From positions 1 through 44,171 of the forward strand of contig JAGBAZ010000025.1 of the NCBI GenBank assembly GCA_018110905.1: a stretch of DNA of 44,171 nt, in the 5' to 3' direction. Positions 30,678 through 38,621 of the stretch are shown here, one piece after another (within the stretch, counting starts at the first letter, position 1; each line of letters starts with the position of its first letter). A model generated the notes under the pieces. The model did not search any database, was not told where the DNA came from, and saw nothing but the letters and a program-made list of their open reading frames with translations. Made by a program: the position numbers and the translations under genes. The DNA is from Oscillospiraceae bacterium. GTDB lineage: Bacteria; Bacillota; Clostridia; Oscillospirales; Ruminococcaceae.

Positions 30678-31604
30678 TTATTTTGCGGCAAAAGCTTTTT
30701 TTGCCGCTTCGATAACGTCTTTTTCGGTCATTTCAAATTTTTCGGCAAGTTCTCCGAGTTTTCCTACTTCACCGAAAACATCTTTTACGCCTACGGGAAT
30801 GATAGTTGCTGGGCAATTCTGGACCGCAACTTCGGAAACCGCGGAGAAAAGACCGCCGATTACGTTGTGGTTTTCCGCAACAACGGCGCATTTTGTCTTT
30901 TTGAGGGATTCGATAACTGCTTCTGCATCAATGGGTTTAATGGTATGTACGTTAATAACTTCTGCATCGATACCTTCCGCTTTGAGTTTTTCGGCAGCAT
31001 CAAGAGAAGTTTTTACCATAATTCCGGTTGCAAAAATGGTAATATCTTTTCCCTCTTTGATCTTATCAGCTTTGAAAAGATCGAATTTATAGTCTTTTCC
31101 GAAAATATCCGGGCATTCTTTTCTGAACATACGAATATAAACAGGACCGTTGTAATCAACGATCTGAGGAAGAGCCTGGATCATCTGTTCGTTATCGGCG
31201 GGTTCAAAAATAACCATTGTCGGAATGGAACGGAGAACACCGATATCTTCCATACTCATATGGGTACCGCCGTTGAGCTGCGCGGAAATTCCCGGGTCGG
31301 AACCGACGATTTTTACGTTTTGTTTTGCGTAAGCAATGGAAATTGCTATCTGGTCGCAAATTCTTCTTGTTGCAAAAGGAGTGAAAGAAGAAATAAACGG
31401 AACGAATCCATAGGAAGAAAGTCCTGCAGCAACGGAAGCCATGTTCTGCTCTGCAATACCTACATCAAAGGCCCTTTCCGGAAATTCATTGCGAAGACCT
31501 GCGGTTCCGTTGCAGTTTGCAAGGTCAGCATCAAGAACGCAGATGCGTTCATCTTTTCTCATAAGTTCAGCGATAGTGCTTCCGAAAGCTTCTCTCATCA
31601 TCAT
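30678..31604 (-). CDS. Transketolase, C-terminal half
   Basis: This 308-residue subunit carries the pyrimidine-binding and C-terminal domains of transketolase. Recognised segments are DADLANCNGTAGL, FDVGIAEQNMASVAAGLSSYG with the catalytic Glu, and FISSFTPFATRR. I place the start at ATGATGATG after GGGAGG; an in-frame TTG further upstream overlaps the partner gene. Together with the N-terminal half it should transfer two-carbon units between sugar phosphates, using thiamine diphosphate, in the pentose phosphate pathway. Some related split enzymes act on other sugars, so the exact substrate is open. Confidence 0.9.
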   Translation of the reverse strand: MMMREAFGSTIAELMRKDERICVLDADLANCNGTAGLRNEFPERAFDVGIAEQNMASVAAGLSSYGFVPFISSFTPFATRRICDQIAISIAYAKQNVKIVGSDPGISAQLNGGTHMSMEDIGVLRSIPTMVIFEPADNEQMIQALPQIVDYNGPVYIRMFRKECPDIFGKDYKFDLFKADKIKEGKDITIFATGIMVKTSLDAAEKLKAEGIDAEVINVHTIKPIDAEAVIESLKKTKCAVVAENHNVIGGLFSAVSEVAVQNCPATIIPVGVKDVFGEVGKLGELAEKFEMTEKDVIEAAKKAFAAK

Positions 31605-31623
31605 AACAAAATCCGCCTCCCTT

Positions 31624-32421
31624 TCACTGAAGTTCCGCAAGTGCGGCTTCTACGTTTTCTTTATTCATGCTCATGCTGTGGGATTTATAACCGGCAGCTT
31701 CAACAAAGCTGATGCCTTTGCCTTTTACAGTCTTCAGAATGATCATGGAAGGCTGACCTTTTTTAGCCTTTGCACGGTCGATCGCAGTGGAAATTGCTTC
31801 GCAGTCGTGGCCGTCGATCTCCTGGGTGTACCAACCGAAGGCTTTCCATTTGGATTTGAGGTTTCCGAGAGAGTTGATATCCTCCACGTTACCGTCGAGC
31901 TGCATTCCGTTATAATCGGTAAAACCGATAAGGTTATCGACTTTTTTGCTTGCAGCGAGCATTGCGGCTTCCCAGATCTGTCCTTCCTGGGATTCGCCGT
32001 CACCGATTATGGTATAAATGGTTGCGCCGTCTTTTTTGATTTTTGAACCGATTGCAATACCAACCGCACAGGAAAAGCCCTGGCCGAGGGAGCCGGCGGT
32101 CATATCAACACCGGGAGTTTTGTTCATATCGCAATGGCTTGGAAGATTGGTTCCGAATTTGTTGAGGGTATAGAGCCATTCTTTGGGGAAAAATCCTTTG
32201 AGAGCAAGGGTTGCATAAACAACCGGGCCTGCATGGCCTTTGGAAACAACAAGTCTGTCGCGGCCTTCCATTTTGGGATTGGCGGGATCGACATTCATCT
32301 TGTCAAAATAAAGCACCTTCATAAGTTCGGCAATCGACATTGAACCACCGATGTGTCCGCTTCCGATGCTTCCGATACATTCAACTGTCATTCTGCGTAT
32401 TTGTTTGCAGATTTCGTCCAT
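31624..32421 (-). CDS. Transketolase, N-terminal half
   Basis: This 265-residue subunit binds thiamine diphosphate. SGHIGGSMSIAELM near the N-terminus, SKGHAGP and the GDGESQEGQIWEA signature with the metal-binding Asp are clear. The start is the ATG preceded by AAGGAG at 8 nt; a GTG three codons upstream is less well placed. It is the first gene of the operon and is followed by the C-terminal half 19 bp later. Splitting of transketolase into two genes is common in Clostridia and archaea, so this is not a frameshift. Confidence 0.93.
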   Translation of the reverse strand: MDEICKQIRRMTVECIGSIGSGHIGGSMSIAELMKVLYFDKMNVDPANPKMEGRDRLVVSKGHAGPVVYATLALKGFFPKEWLYTLNKFGTNLPSHCDMNKTPGVDMTAGSLGQGFSCAVGIAIGSKIKKDGATIYTIIGDGESQEGQIWEAAMLAASKKVDNLIGFTDYNGMQLDGNVEDINSLGNLKSKWKAFGWYTQEIDGHDCEAISTAIDRAKAKKGQPSMIILKTVKGKGISFVEAAGYKSHSMSMNKENVEAALAELQ

Positions 32422-32511
32422 TCTTTTCACTCCTTCCAGTTATATACAACTAGACAGATATATTATAGCACAAAATCTGCTTATGCGACATATTTTTTTA
32501 TAATAAATATT

Positions 32512-32547
32512 AAAAAGCCCTGTTTTTTATCAAAAACAGAGCTTTTT
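32512..32547 (-). terminator. Terminator after the 48-aa gene
   Basis: AAAAAGCCCTGTTTTT and AAAAACAGAGCTTTTT pair with one mismatch. It lies 2 nt after the stop of the small minus-strand gene. Confidence 0.75.
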
Positions 32548-32549
32548 CG

Positions 32550-32696
32550 TCATAGTTTGTTTTCATCGACCCATTTTTTGGCCATTTCCACCGCATCTTC
32601 AAGAGTTTTTTCCGTTCCTTTTTCACCTTCTGCAATAGGATTTGTTTCAAAAACCGGAATTATTATTTTATTTTTATCTTTTTTCTTCCCGAACAT
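32550..32696 (-). CDS. Small protein, DUF3787-like
   Basis: This 48-residue protein was found by reading the strand directly. It starts with a Lys-rich MFGKKKDKNK, has a middle IPVFETNPIAEGEKG segment, and ends in a helix containing AVEMAKKWVDENKL. The Ala-Lys-x-Trp-Val-Asp-Glu-Asn ending is what I associate with the DUF3787 family of very small clostridial proteins of unknown function. AAAGGG lies about 7 nt before the ATG and a terminator lies directly behind. These signals make it a real gene despite its size. It is divergent from tspO. Confidence 0.75.
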   Translation of the reverse strand: MFGKKKDKNKIIIPVFETNPIAEGEKGTEKTLEDAVEMAKKWVDENKL

Positions 32697-32759
32697 AGAA
32701 ATCCCTTTCTGTGTATAAACCGCTGATTATTTCCGTATAATTTTTTCGGAGGTGTTTTT

Positions 32760-33227
32760 ATGTTTAAAAAATTTGTCCCATATATTTTTTCGGTTGCCCT
32801 TGCTTTGGGGATCGGCGGTCTTTCCGCCTTCCTTACAAAAGACAGTATGCCCATTTATTCGGCGATAAATCGCCCGCCCCTTTCCCCTCCCGGAGAACTT
32901 TTTCCGATAGTTTGGAGTATTCTCTTCGTGCTCATGGGAATTGCCGCGGCTTTGGTATGGTGCTCAAACGGAAGAAAACTTGATTCGGCTCTTTTATTTT
33001 ACGGCGCGCAGCTTGTTTTCAATTTCTGCTGGACGCTTATCTTTTTCAACTTCCGGGAATATTTTGCTGCATTTATCTGGCTTATTATTCTTCTTGTGCT
33101 CATCGGTATTACGATGGTTAAGTTTTACCGTATCCGCAAAGCCGCCGGTTGTCTTTTACTCCCCTATTTTGCCTGGGTATGTTTTGCCGGTTACCTTAAT
33201 TTTATGATATGGCAGCTTAACCCGTGA
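32760..33227 (+). CDS. tspO: TspO/MBR-family membrane protein
   Basis: This 155-residue protein has the five transmembrane helices of the TspO family. It shows the conserved N-terminal INRPPLSPPGELFPIVWSILF segment and the Asn/Trp-rich motifs FNFCWTLIFF and WVCFAGYLNF. Relatives bind porphyrins and other tetrapyrroles or sterols at the membrane and are linked to stress responses. CGGAGG lies 6 nt before the ATG. It converges on sigE with no gap: TGATCA at 33225-33230 supplies the stop codon of both genes. Confidence 0.93.
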   Translation: MFKKFVPYIFSVALALGIGGLSAFLTKDSMPIYSAINRPPLSPPGELFPIVWSILFVLMGIAAALVWCSNGRKLDSALLFYGAQLVFNFCWTLIFFNFREYFAAFIWLIILLVLIGITMVKFYRIRKAAGCLLLPYFAWVCFAGYLNFMIWQLNP

Positions 33228-33944
33228 TCAGAACATGGCCGTTTTTTCAAGTTCCCTTTTAAGCTTGGAAATAATCTTTTTTTCAAGACGTGAAATATAG
33301 GATTGACTTATTCCGATCATATCGGCAACTTCCTTTTGTGTGTGCTCCGTTTCGCCTTTCAAGCCGAAACGGAGCACCATTATTTTATTTTCCCTTTCGC
33401 AAAGTCGGTCAACTGCATCATTCAGCACTGCTCTTTCCGCGTCCTGCTCGATTCCTTTGTTTACCACGTCGTTTTCCGTTCCGAGAACATCCGAAAGCAA
33501 TAGTTCATTGCCGTCCCAATCCACATTAAGAGGTTCATCTATGGAAACCTCATTCTTCTGAGGCTGCGTTTTGCGGATAAACATAAGTATTTCGTTTTCT
33601 ATGCATCTCGAAGCATATGTGGCAAGTTTTATACCTTTACAAGGTTCAAAAGTGTTTACCGCTTTTATAAGACCGATTGTTCCGATCGAAACAAGATCTT
33701 CAATTCCTATTCCGGTTGATTCAAACTTTTTTGCGATATAAACAACCAGCCGAAGATTATGTTCAATAAGCATATTTTTACCTTCGGGTTCACCTTTTTC
33801 CAAAAGTTCGAATGCTTTTTCTTCTTCATGCTTAGTAAGAGGCGGCGGAAGGTTATCCGGACCGTTTATGTAAAACAAATTTTTACTTAAAATTTTCAAA
33901 AAAATTGTTTTCATTACAAGCTTGATTTCGTTATATATTTTCAT
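33228..33944 (-). CDS. sigE: Sporulation sigma factor sigma-E (pro-sigma-E)
   Basis: The 238 residues match Bacillus subtilis sigma-E in length. The N-terminal pro-sequence (about 1-27) leads to [13 protein letters not shown], the processing region. Region 2 contains [26 protein letters not shown] and [18 protein letters not shown]; region 4 ends with the helix-turn-helix [18 protein letters not shown]. It directs early mother-cell gene expression after cleavage by SpoIIGA. The ATG is chosen because GGGGGTGAG lies 8 nt upstream; it overlaps the spoIIGA end by 14 bp, so translation is probably coupled. Confidence 0.97.
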   Translation of the reverse strand: MKIYNEIKLVMKTIFLKILSKNLFYINGPDNLPPPLTKHEEEKAFELLEKGEPEGKNMLIEHNLRLVVYIAKKFESTGIGIEDLVSIGTIGLIKAVNTFEPCKGIKLATYASRCIENEILMFIRKTQPQKNEVSIDEPLNVDWDGNELLLSDVLGTENDVVNKGIEQDAERAVLNDAVDRLCERENKIMVLRFGLKGETEHTQKEVADMIGISQSYISRLEKKIISKLKRELEKTAMF

Positions 33945-34800
33945 TTTGCTCACCCCCGGTTACTTCTTTCAAAATCAAATCGTTTCCAATTATAAGTGTT
34001 TCCTCCGGTGCGTTTTCCGAAACGCCAACCATGATATCTTCAGCTTCAAACTCGCCTTTTTCGTTTTCAAAAATTATTTTTTCCGGCCTGAATGCCAAAA
34101 TGAGCACCGATCCGGAAACAGTTTTGCATGGTATCATCCTAAGTTTATATTCCGTGCTCAAGCTGTTTTCTTTTATTGCAAAAAACATTTTCTCCGGCAA
34201 TATTTTACCCAGCGATTTTAAAGATGTTACTGCAACGGGTGTTCCGCTCAGCGGATCGCAAAGCGAATTTCCGGTATCCAAAAAACATTTGAGCACGGTG
34301 TGTTTCCCATTGAAAAAAACTTTTGCAATAAAAATCCCTTCCGGTTCTCCTCTTCTGAAAATCCTTCTGCAAACTTCTGTAATTAAAAAAGCCGCCGTTC
34401 CGGAAAGCACTATTCCGATTGCGGAAAATTCAAAATAAACAATCCCGCCCTTTACAAAAAAGGAATCTGCATGAACAATTGAATTTACCAGCATCATAAA
34501 TCCCGAAAACAGAAAACCGCATATGTAGAAAAGCAGCAAAAGGCGAATAAAATCCAGCGCTTTTCTTTTTCCAAAGGTTACCGCCACCATTATTGCTGAA
34601 ACCGCAAACTTTGTTAAAGCAAAAAACAAACGGGATATATCCAAAAAGATAACGAGCGAATATACCGCGCCTGTCAACGCTCCTAAAAACCCTTTTTTTC
34701 GGATAAACTGCGTTCCTGCAAGTCTTGCCGTCCCAAAAAGCAGAAGATAATCCACCGCAAGATTTATTACAATGAGAATATCCACATAAATTACAACCAA
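33931..34800 (-). CDS. spoIIGA: Sigma-E processing peptidase SpoIIGA
   Basis: SpoIIGA is a membrane-embedded aspartic protease that removes the pro-sequence of sigma-E after septation, on a signal from the forespore. The N-terminal half has about five transmembrane helices. The C-terminal protease half has the catalytic [13 protein letters not shown] motif with Asp175. I start it at a TTG with AAGGGGG 7 nt upstream, giving 289 residues and a first helix right at the N-terminus as in Bacillus. A longer reading to an upstream ATG would begin upstream of the likely promoter. Confidence 0.93.
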   Translation of the reverse strand: MVVIYVDILIVINLAVDYLLLFGTARLAGTQFIRKKGFLGALTGAVYSLVIFLDISRLFFALTKFAVSAIMVAVTFGKRKALDFIRLLLLFYICGFLFSGFMMLVNSIVHADSFFVKGGIVYFEFSAIGIVLSGTAAFLITEVCRRIFRRGEPEGIFIAKVFFNGKHTVLKCFLDTGNSLCDPLSGTPVAVTSLKSLGKILPEKMFFAIKENSLSTEYKLRMIPCKTVSGSVLILAFRPEKIIFENEKGEFEAEDIMVGVSENAPEETLIIGNDLILKEVTGGEQNENI

Positions 34801-34822
34801 CCGTTTTCCCCCTTCCAAAAAA

Positions 34823-34856
34823 ATTATATTATTTTCATGGATTTTTTTTAGTCGAA
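34823..34856 (-). promoter_or_regulatory. spoIIG-type Spo0A-dependent promoter candidate
   Basis: On the minus strand TTCGAC (34851-34856), a 22-bp spacer and TATAAT (34823-34828) precede the TTG start of spoIIGA. The complementary strand reads AGTCGAA (34850-34856), one base from the Spo0A box TGTCGAA. The Bacillus spoIIG promoter also has a 22-bp spacer with a Spo0A box over its -35 region. Confidence 0.6.
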
Positions 34857-34920
34857 TCATATACCTTTCAAAAAATATATGTTAAAATGAAACTATAATT
34901 TTCCGGAGGTTTTTTATAAA

Positions 34921-35409
34921 ATGGTATATATAAGAGAGTTTTTGAAAGACGATGCCAAAGATGCCGCCGCAATCTGGAACAAAGTTGTGGAAGACGGCGT
35001 TGCTTTTCCCCAGCTGGAAACACTTTCTCCGAAGGAAGCTGAAAAATTTTTTGCAGCACAGGATTTTACCGGAATCGCATTTGATACCGAAACCGGAGAA
35101 ATGGCAGGACTTTATATCCTTCACCCAAACAACATAGGAAGATGCGGACACATTGCCAACGCAAGCTATGCTGTAAGGACCGACTATCGCGGAAAACATT
35201 TCGGCGAAGCCCTTGTGAGCCATTCCTTGAAAAAAGCGGCGGAACTTGGTTTTAAGATTATGCAGTTCAACGCGGTTGTTGCCGCAAACCACCCTGCCCT
35301 TCATCTTTACGAAAAACTTGGTTTTGTTCGGCTTGGCACCATCCCCGGCGGATTTCATATGAAAGACGGACATTATGAAGATATCGTTCTTTTTTATCAT
35401 ACCCTTTGA
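34921..35409 (+). CDS. GNAT-family N-acetyltransferase
   Basis: This 162-residue protein has the GNAT fold pattern: an N-terminal beta-alpha pair with MVYIREFLKDDAKDAAAIW, the acetyl-CoA pyrophosphate loop DYRGKHFGEALVSHSL, and a final strand with HLYEKLGFVRLGTIPGGF. The segment NIGRCGHIANASYAV is typical of PhnO/Pat-like acyltransferases. The acceptor is unknown. CGGAGG lies 11 nt before the ATG. The gene is divergent from spoIIGA and is followed by a 54-aa gene. Confidence 0.9.
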   Translation: MVYIREFLKDDAKDAAAIWNKVVEDGVAFPQLETLSPKEAEKFFAAQDFTGIAFDTETGEMAGLYILHPNNIGRCGHIANASYAVRTDYRGKHFGEALVSHSLKKAAELGFKIMQFNAVVAANHPALHLYEKLGFVRLGTIPGGFHMKDGHYEDIVLFYHTL

Positions 35410-35460
35410 TTTGATGCTTTTTTCAAAAAGTTTTTCATAGAATAGCACAGAGGTGATTTT

Positions 35461-35625
35461 ATGAAAAACATAAAGCAAAATCGTTTTACAGACGAAATTC
35501 AAGGGAAAGAAACAGAAGATTATATTGGTGAATTCAGCCCGCATCGGCTTTCTGTGATACGCTTTGAAGAAGATTCCGAAACGATTTTTGATGCGGACGA
35601 GGAAAAGACTGTTTTCATACCGTGA
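35461..35625 (+). CDS. Small acidic hypothetical protein
   Basis: This 54-residue frame begins MKNIKQNRFTDEIQGKETED and ends in a strongly acidic stretch followed by TVFIP. AGAGGTGATTTT provides a good ribosome binding site, and a strong terminator follows 33 nt after the stop. It lies 51 nt after the GNAT gene in the same direction, so they are probably co-transcribed. I do not recognise a family. Confidence 0.6.
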   Translation: MKNIKQNRFTDEIQGKETEDYIGEFSPHRLSVIRFEEDSETIFDADEEKTVFIP

Positions 35626-35658
35626 TAGTTCTGTGATTTAATTTCCATTATTTTGCAC

Positions 35659-35696
35659 AAAAGCCCGGCTTTTTTAAGCACGGGCTTTGTTTTTTA
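35659..35696 (+). terminator. Terminator after the GNAT and 54-aa genes
   Basis: AAAGCCCG-GCTT pairs with AAGC-A-CGGGCTTT around a T loop, with one bulged base, followed by a T-rich run. Confidence 0.8.
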
Positions 35697-35832
35697 AGCC
35701 GAAATGGAATTTTTTCAAAAAAATAACGTTTTGCACAAATGATTTTCCACCATTTTATGCAAAAACACCGCTTAACTGGTAAAGAGGCATAAAAACAAAT
35801 ATGAATTTTTATGAAATTTTTACTAAAATGTA

Positions 35833-35861
35833 TTGAAAAAATATTATAAATCATTTAAAAT
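35833..35861 (+). promoter_or_regulatory. Sigma-A-type promoter of the PucR/CdaR regulator gene
   Basis: TTGAAA (35833-35838), a 17-bp spacer and TAAAAT (35856-35861) lie about 48 bp before the start codon. The preceding 130 bp is AT-rich and holds nothing else I can support. Confidence 0.55.
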
Positions 35862-35908
35862 ATATGTTGGACATTTTCAAAACATGTTCTATTGAAAGAG
35901 GGGTACTA

Positions 35909-36994
35909 ATGTCAAACAGATTATTTCAGGGTATAATACACCAGATGCATGACAGTATCGGTCGTACTGTCGGCGTTGTTGATGATTGTGCATCCGTTGT
36001 TGCCTGCAGCGACCTTGCACGCACCGGCGAAAGAAACGACTTTCTTGTAACCGATTACGGTTCCACAGAAGAATGCCACGTTCGCGACGGTTTTACATAC
36101 AAAACTTTCGGTTCCGACGAAAAACCCGAATTCGCGGTTTTTGTTGCAGGAACAGACGAACTTGCTTCCCAGTTCTGCTCTCTTATGGCAGTTTCTCTTG
36201 CCGGAATCAAACAATATTATGATGAAAAATACGACCGCGCAAATTTTATCAAAAACGTTATTCTTGATAACATCCTTCCCGGCGATATTTATATCAAAGC
36301 AAGGGAGCTTCGCTTCCCCACCGATGTTTCAAGGGTTGTTCTTTTTATCCGTGTTCTTACCGTAAACGATATTTCCGTTTTCGATATCGTTCAAAATCTT
36401 TTCCCGGATAAAACCAAGGATTTTGTTTTCAGTGTAAGTGAATCTGACGTTGTTCTTGTTAAAGAAATCAGACCCGGCATTGAAAGTTCCGATCTTGAAA
36501 AACTTGCACGCTCCATTGTCGATACCCTTGGCAGCGAATTCTTTACCAGAGTAAACGTTGGTATCGGAACCGCTGCAACCGGAATCAAAGATCTTGCAAA
36601 AAGCTTTAAAGAAGCACAGGTCGCACTTGAAGTCGGAAAAGTTTTTGATACCGATAAATCCATCGTAAGCTACGATAATCTTGGTATTGCAAGACTTATT
36701 TATCAGCTTCCCACCACTGTAAGTGAAATGTTCCTTAAAGAAGTTTTCAAAAGAGGTTCCATTGAAAGCCTTGACCAGGAAACCCTTTTCACCATTCAGA
36801 AATTCTTTGAAAACAACCTTAACGTTTCCGAAACCAGCCGCAAGCTTTTTGTTCACAGAAACACTCTTGTTTACCGTCTTGAAAAAATCAAAAAGCTCAC
36901 CGGCCTTGATCTTCGTGAGTTTGACCATGCAATCATTTTCAAGGTTGCACTTATGGTCAAAAAATATCTTTCTGCAAATCCCGTAAAATACTAA
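35909..36994 (+). CDS. PucR/CdaR-type transcriptional regulator
   Basis: From the ATG preceded by AGAGGGG this is a 361-residue protein. The N-terminal part (about 1-115) is a divergent sensory domain. The middle (about 125-260) fits the GGDEF-like domain of CdaR regulators (NVGIGTAATGIKDLAKSFKEA). The C-terminal 70 residues hold the PucR-type helix-turn-helix with NLNVSETSRKLFVHRNTLVYRLEKI. Such regulators respond to small metabolites such as sugar acids or purines. It is followed 32 nt later by ftsE with no clear terminator between, so it may head that operon, although the link to cell division is not understood. Confidence 0.9.
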   Translation: MSNRLFQGIIHQMHDSIGRTVGVVDDCASVVACSDLARTGERNDFLVTDYGSTEECHVRDGFTYKTFGSDEKPEFAVFVAGTDELASQFCSLMAVSLAGIKQYYDEKYDRANFIKNVILDNILPGDIYIKARELRFPTDVSRVVLFIRVLTVNDISVFDIVQNLFPDKTKDFVFSVSESDVVLVKEIRPGIESSDLEKLARSIVDTLGSEFFTRVNVGIGTAATGIKDLAKSFKEAQVALEVGKVFDTDKSIVSYDNLGIARLIYQLPTTVSEMFLKEVFKRGSIESLDQETLFTIQKFFENNLNVSETSRKLFVHRNTLVYRLEKIKKLTGLDLREFDHAIIFKVALMVKKYLSANPVKY

Positions 36995-37026
36995 AATAAA
37001 ATTCCGTTTTACAGCGAGGTACAGCA

Positions 37027-37710
37027 TTGATAGAATTTCAGAATGTTACCAAAAAATATCACAACGGAACCGTTGCACTTGATAACGTAAACCTTAGGAT
37101 CGAAGACGGCGAATTTGTTTTCATCGTTGGTTCTTCCGGCGCAGGAAAATCCACCCTTATCAAACTTATGCTTCGTGAAGAAACCGCAAACTCCGGTATT
37201 GTTAAAGTAAACGGTAAAAACCTTGGTAAAATGGCAAGATATAAAATCCCGAAATTCCGCCGTTCCATCGGAATCGTTTTTCAGGATTTCCGCCTTATAC
37301 CTAACATGACCGCTTATGACAACGTTGCTTTTGCGCTCCGCGTTACAAATGTACGTCCTAAAGAAATCAAACGAAAAGTTCCTTATATGCTCAATCTTGT
37401 CGGACTTGCTTCCAAAATGAAATGCAAACCCGAAGAACTTTCCGGCGGCGAACAGCAGCGTGTTGCTCTTGCGCGCGCCCTTGTAAACTCCCCTTCTCTT
37501 ATAATTGCTGATGAACCCACCGGAAACATCGACCCTGAACTTTCCTTTGAAATTGTCGATCTTCTCAATGAAATCAACAAGCTTGGCGTAACCATTGTAA
37601 TGGTAACCCATGAACACGATCTTGTTGAAAAGTTCAATCATCGCGTTATCACCATTGACAAAGGACGCGTTATCCGCGACACCGAAGAAACGGAGGCGAA
37701 TTTATGCTGA
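37027..37710 (+). CDS. ftsE: Cell-division ATP-binding protein FtsE
   Basis: FtsE is the ATPase of the FtsEX complex, which transmits a cytoplasmic signal across the membrane to activate peptidoglycan hydrolases. The 227 residues show Walker [11 protein letters not shown]-loop FQDFRLIP, signature LSGGEQQR, Walker [13 protein letters not shown] and the H-loop VTHEHD. The start is TTG ([11 protein letters not shown]) with GCGAGG upstream. It overlaps ftsX by 7 bp, which indicates translational coupling. Confidence 0.96.
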   Translation: MIEFQNVTKKYHNGTVALDNVNLRIEDGEFVFIVGSSGAGKSTLIKLMLREETANSGIVKVNGKNLGKMARYKIPKFRRSIGIVFQDFRLIPNMTAYDNVAFALRVTNVRPKEIKRKVPYMLNLVGLASKMKCKPEELSGGEQQRVALARALVNSPSLIIADEPTGNIDPELSFEIVDLLNEINKLGVTIVMVTHEHDLVEKFNHRVITIDKGRVIRDTEETEANLC

Positions 37711-38606
37711 ACAGTTTCTTTTATCTTGTCAACCAGGGTTTTAAAAACCTTTGGAACAACCGGCTTATGTCCCTTGCTTCCATAGGCGTTCTTGTTTCAT
37801 GTATGCTCCTCATCGGTGCGGCGGCTCTTCTTTCCGTAAATGTTTCCAGCATTGTTGACGCAGTTGAAGACCAGAGCGAAGCCATTGTTTATCTTGAGGA
37901 CGGCCTTGATGATGCTGCCGTTGAAGAAGTCCGCGACGGACTTATTGCCACAGGCAAAGTTGCAACCATCGAATTCATTTCAAAAGAAGATGCCCTTCAT
38001 GCAATGATGGAATCCATGGGCGACGACGGAATGCTTTTCGAAGCCTACGCAAAGGAAAACAATCTTCCCGATTCTTTCCGCATTACTTTTGACGATGTTT
38101 CCGATCTTGAAAACACTGTTATGCATATAGAAGCTCTTCTCGGAGTGGATTCCGTTTCTGCTCTTACCGAAGTTGCGGAAGTAATAACCGGTGTAAAAAA
38201 TATGGCATATGTCGGCGGAACCATCATCATCGGTCTGCTTATTGTCGTTTCCCTTATGATTATTGGAAACACAATAAAAATCACCGTTTTCAGCAGAAGG
38301 CGTGAAGTAAATATCATGAAATATGTCGGCGCAACCAACGGTTTTATCCGTCTTCCTTTTATTGTCGAAGGAATAAGCCTTGGTGTTATTTCCGGCGCAA
38401 TTTCTTACGGGATTATTTATTTTGCGTATGATTATCTTGTAAAATGGGTTTCTTCCCAATCTGCAACCTGGTTCAGCCAGATTATTTCCGACCTTGTTCC
38501 TTTTTCCGTCCTTTCCGATTATCTTCTTATCGGATTTATCGGCGGCGGAGCTTTCATCGGTCTTTTCGGATGCGTTGCTTTTATCGGCAAACATCTTAAA
38601 GTTTGA
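37704..38606 (+). CDS. ftsX: Cell-division membrane protein FtsX
   Basis: FtsX is the membrane partner of FtsE. The 300 residues have the family layout: one N-terminal transmembrane helix (about 22-45), an extracellular domain (about 46-170), and three further helices. It has the conserved region NTIKITVFSRRREVNIMKYVGATNGFIRLPF. The extracellular domain should bind the coiled coil of the next gene's product, as in FtsEX-EnvC and FtsEX-PcsB. The ATG overlaps the ftsE stop. Confidence 0.96.
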   Translation: MLNSFFYLVNQGFKNLWNNRLMSLASIGVLVSCMLLIGAAALLSVNVSSIVDAVEDQSEAIVYLEDGLDDAAVEEVRDGLIATGKVATIEFISKEDALHAMMESMGDDGMLFEAYAKENNLPDSFRITFDDVSDLENTVMHIEALLGVDSVSALTEVAEVITGVKNMAYVGGTIIIGLLIVVSLMIIGNTIKITVFSRRREVNIMKYVGATNGFIRLPFIVEGISLGVISGAISYGIIYFAYDYLVKWVSSQSATWFSQIISDLVPFSVLSDYLLIGFIGGGAFIGLFGCVAFIGKHLKV

Positions 38607-38621
38607 TTCACGGAGGCTGCT

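Noticed and set aside
30192..31712. Plus-strand open frame of 506 codons opposite transketolase
   Set aside because: It is antisense to two genes with clear thiamine diphosphate motifs and has no ribosome binding site.
30678..32421. Frameshifted transketolase
   Set aside because: The two halves have their own ribosome binding sites and complete domains; split transketolase is normal in Clostridia.
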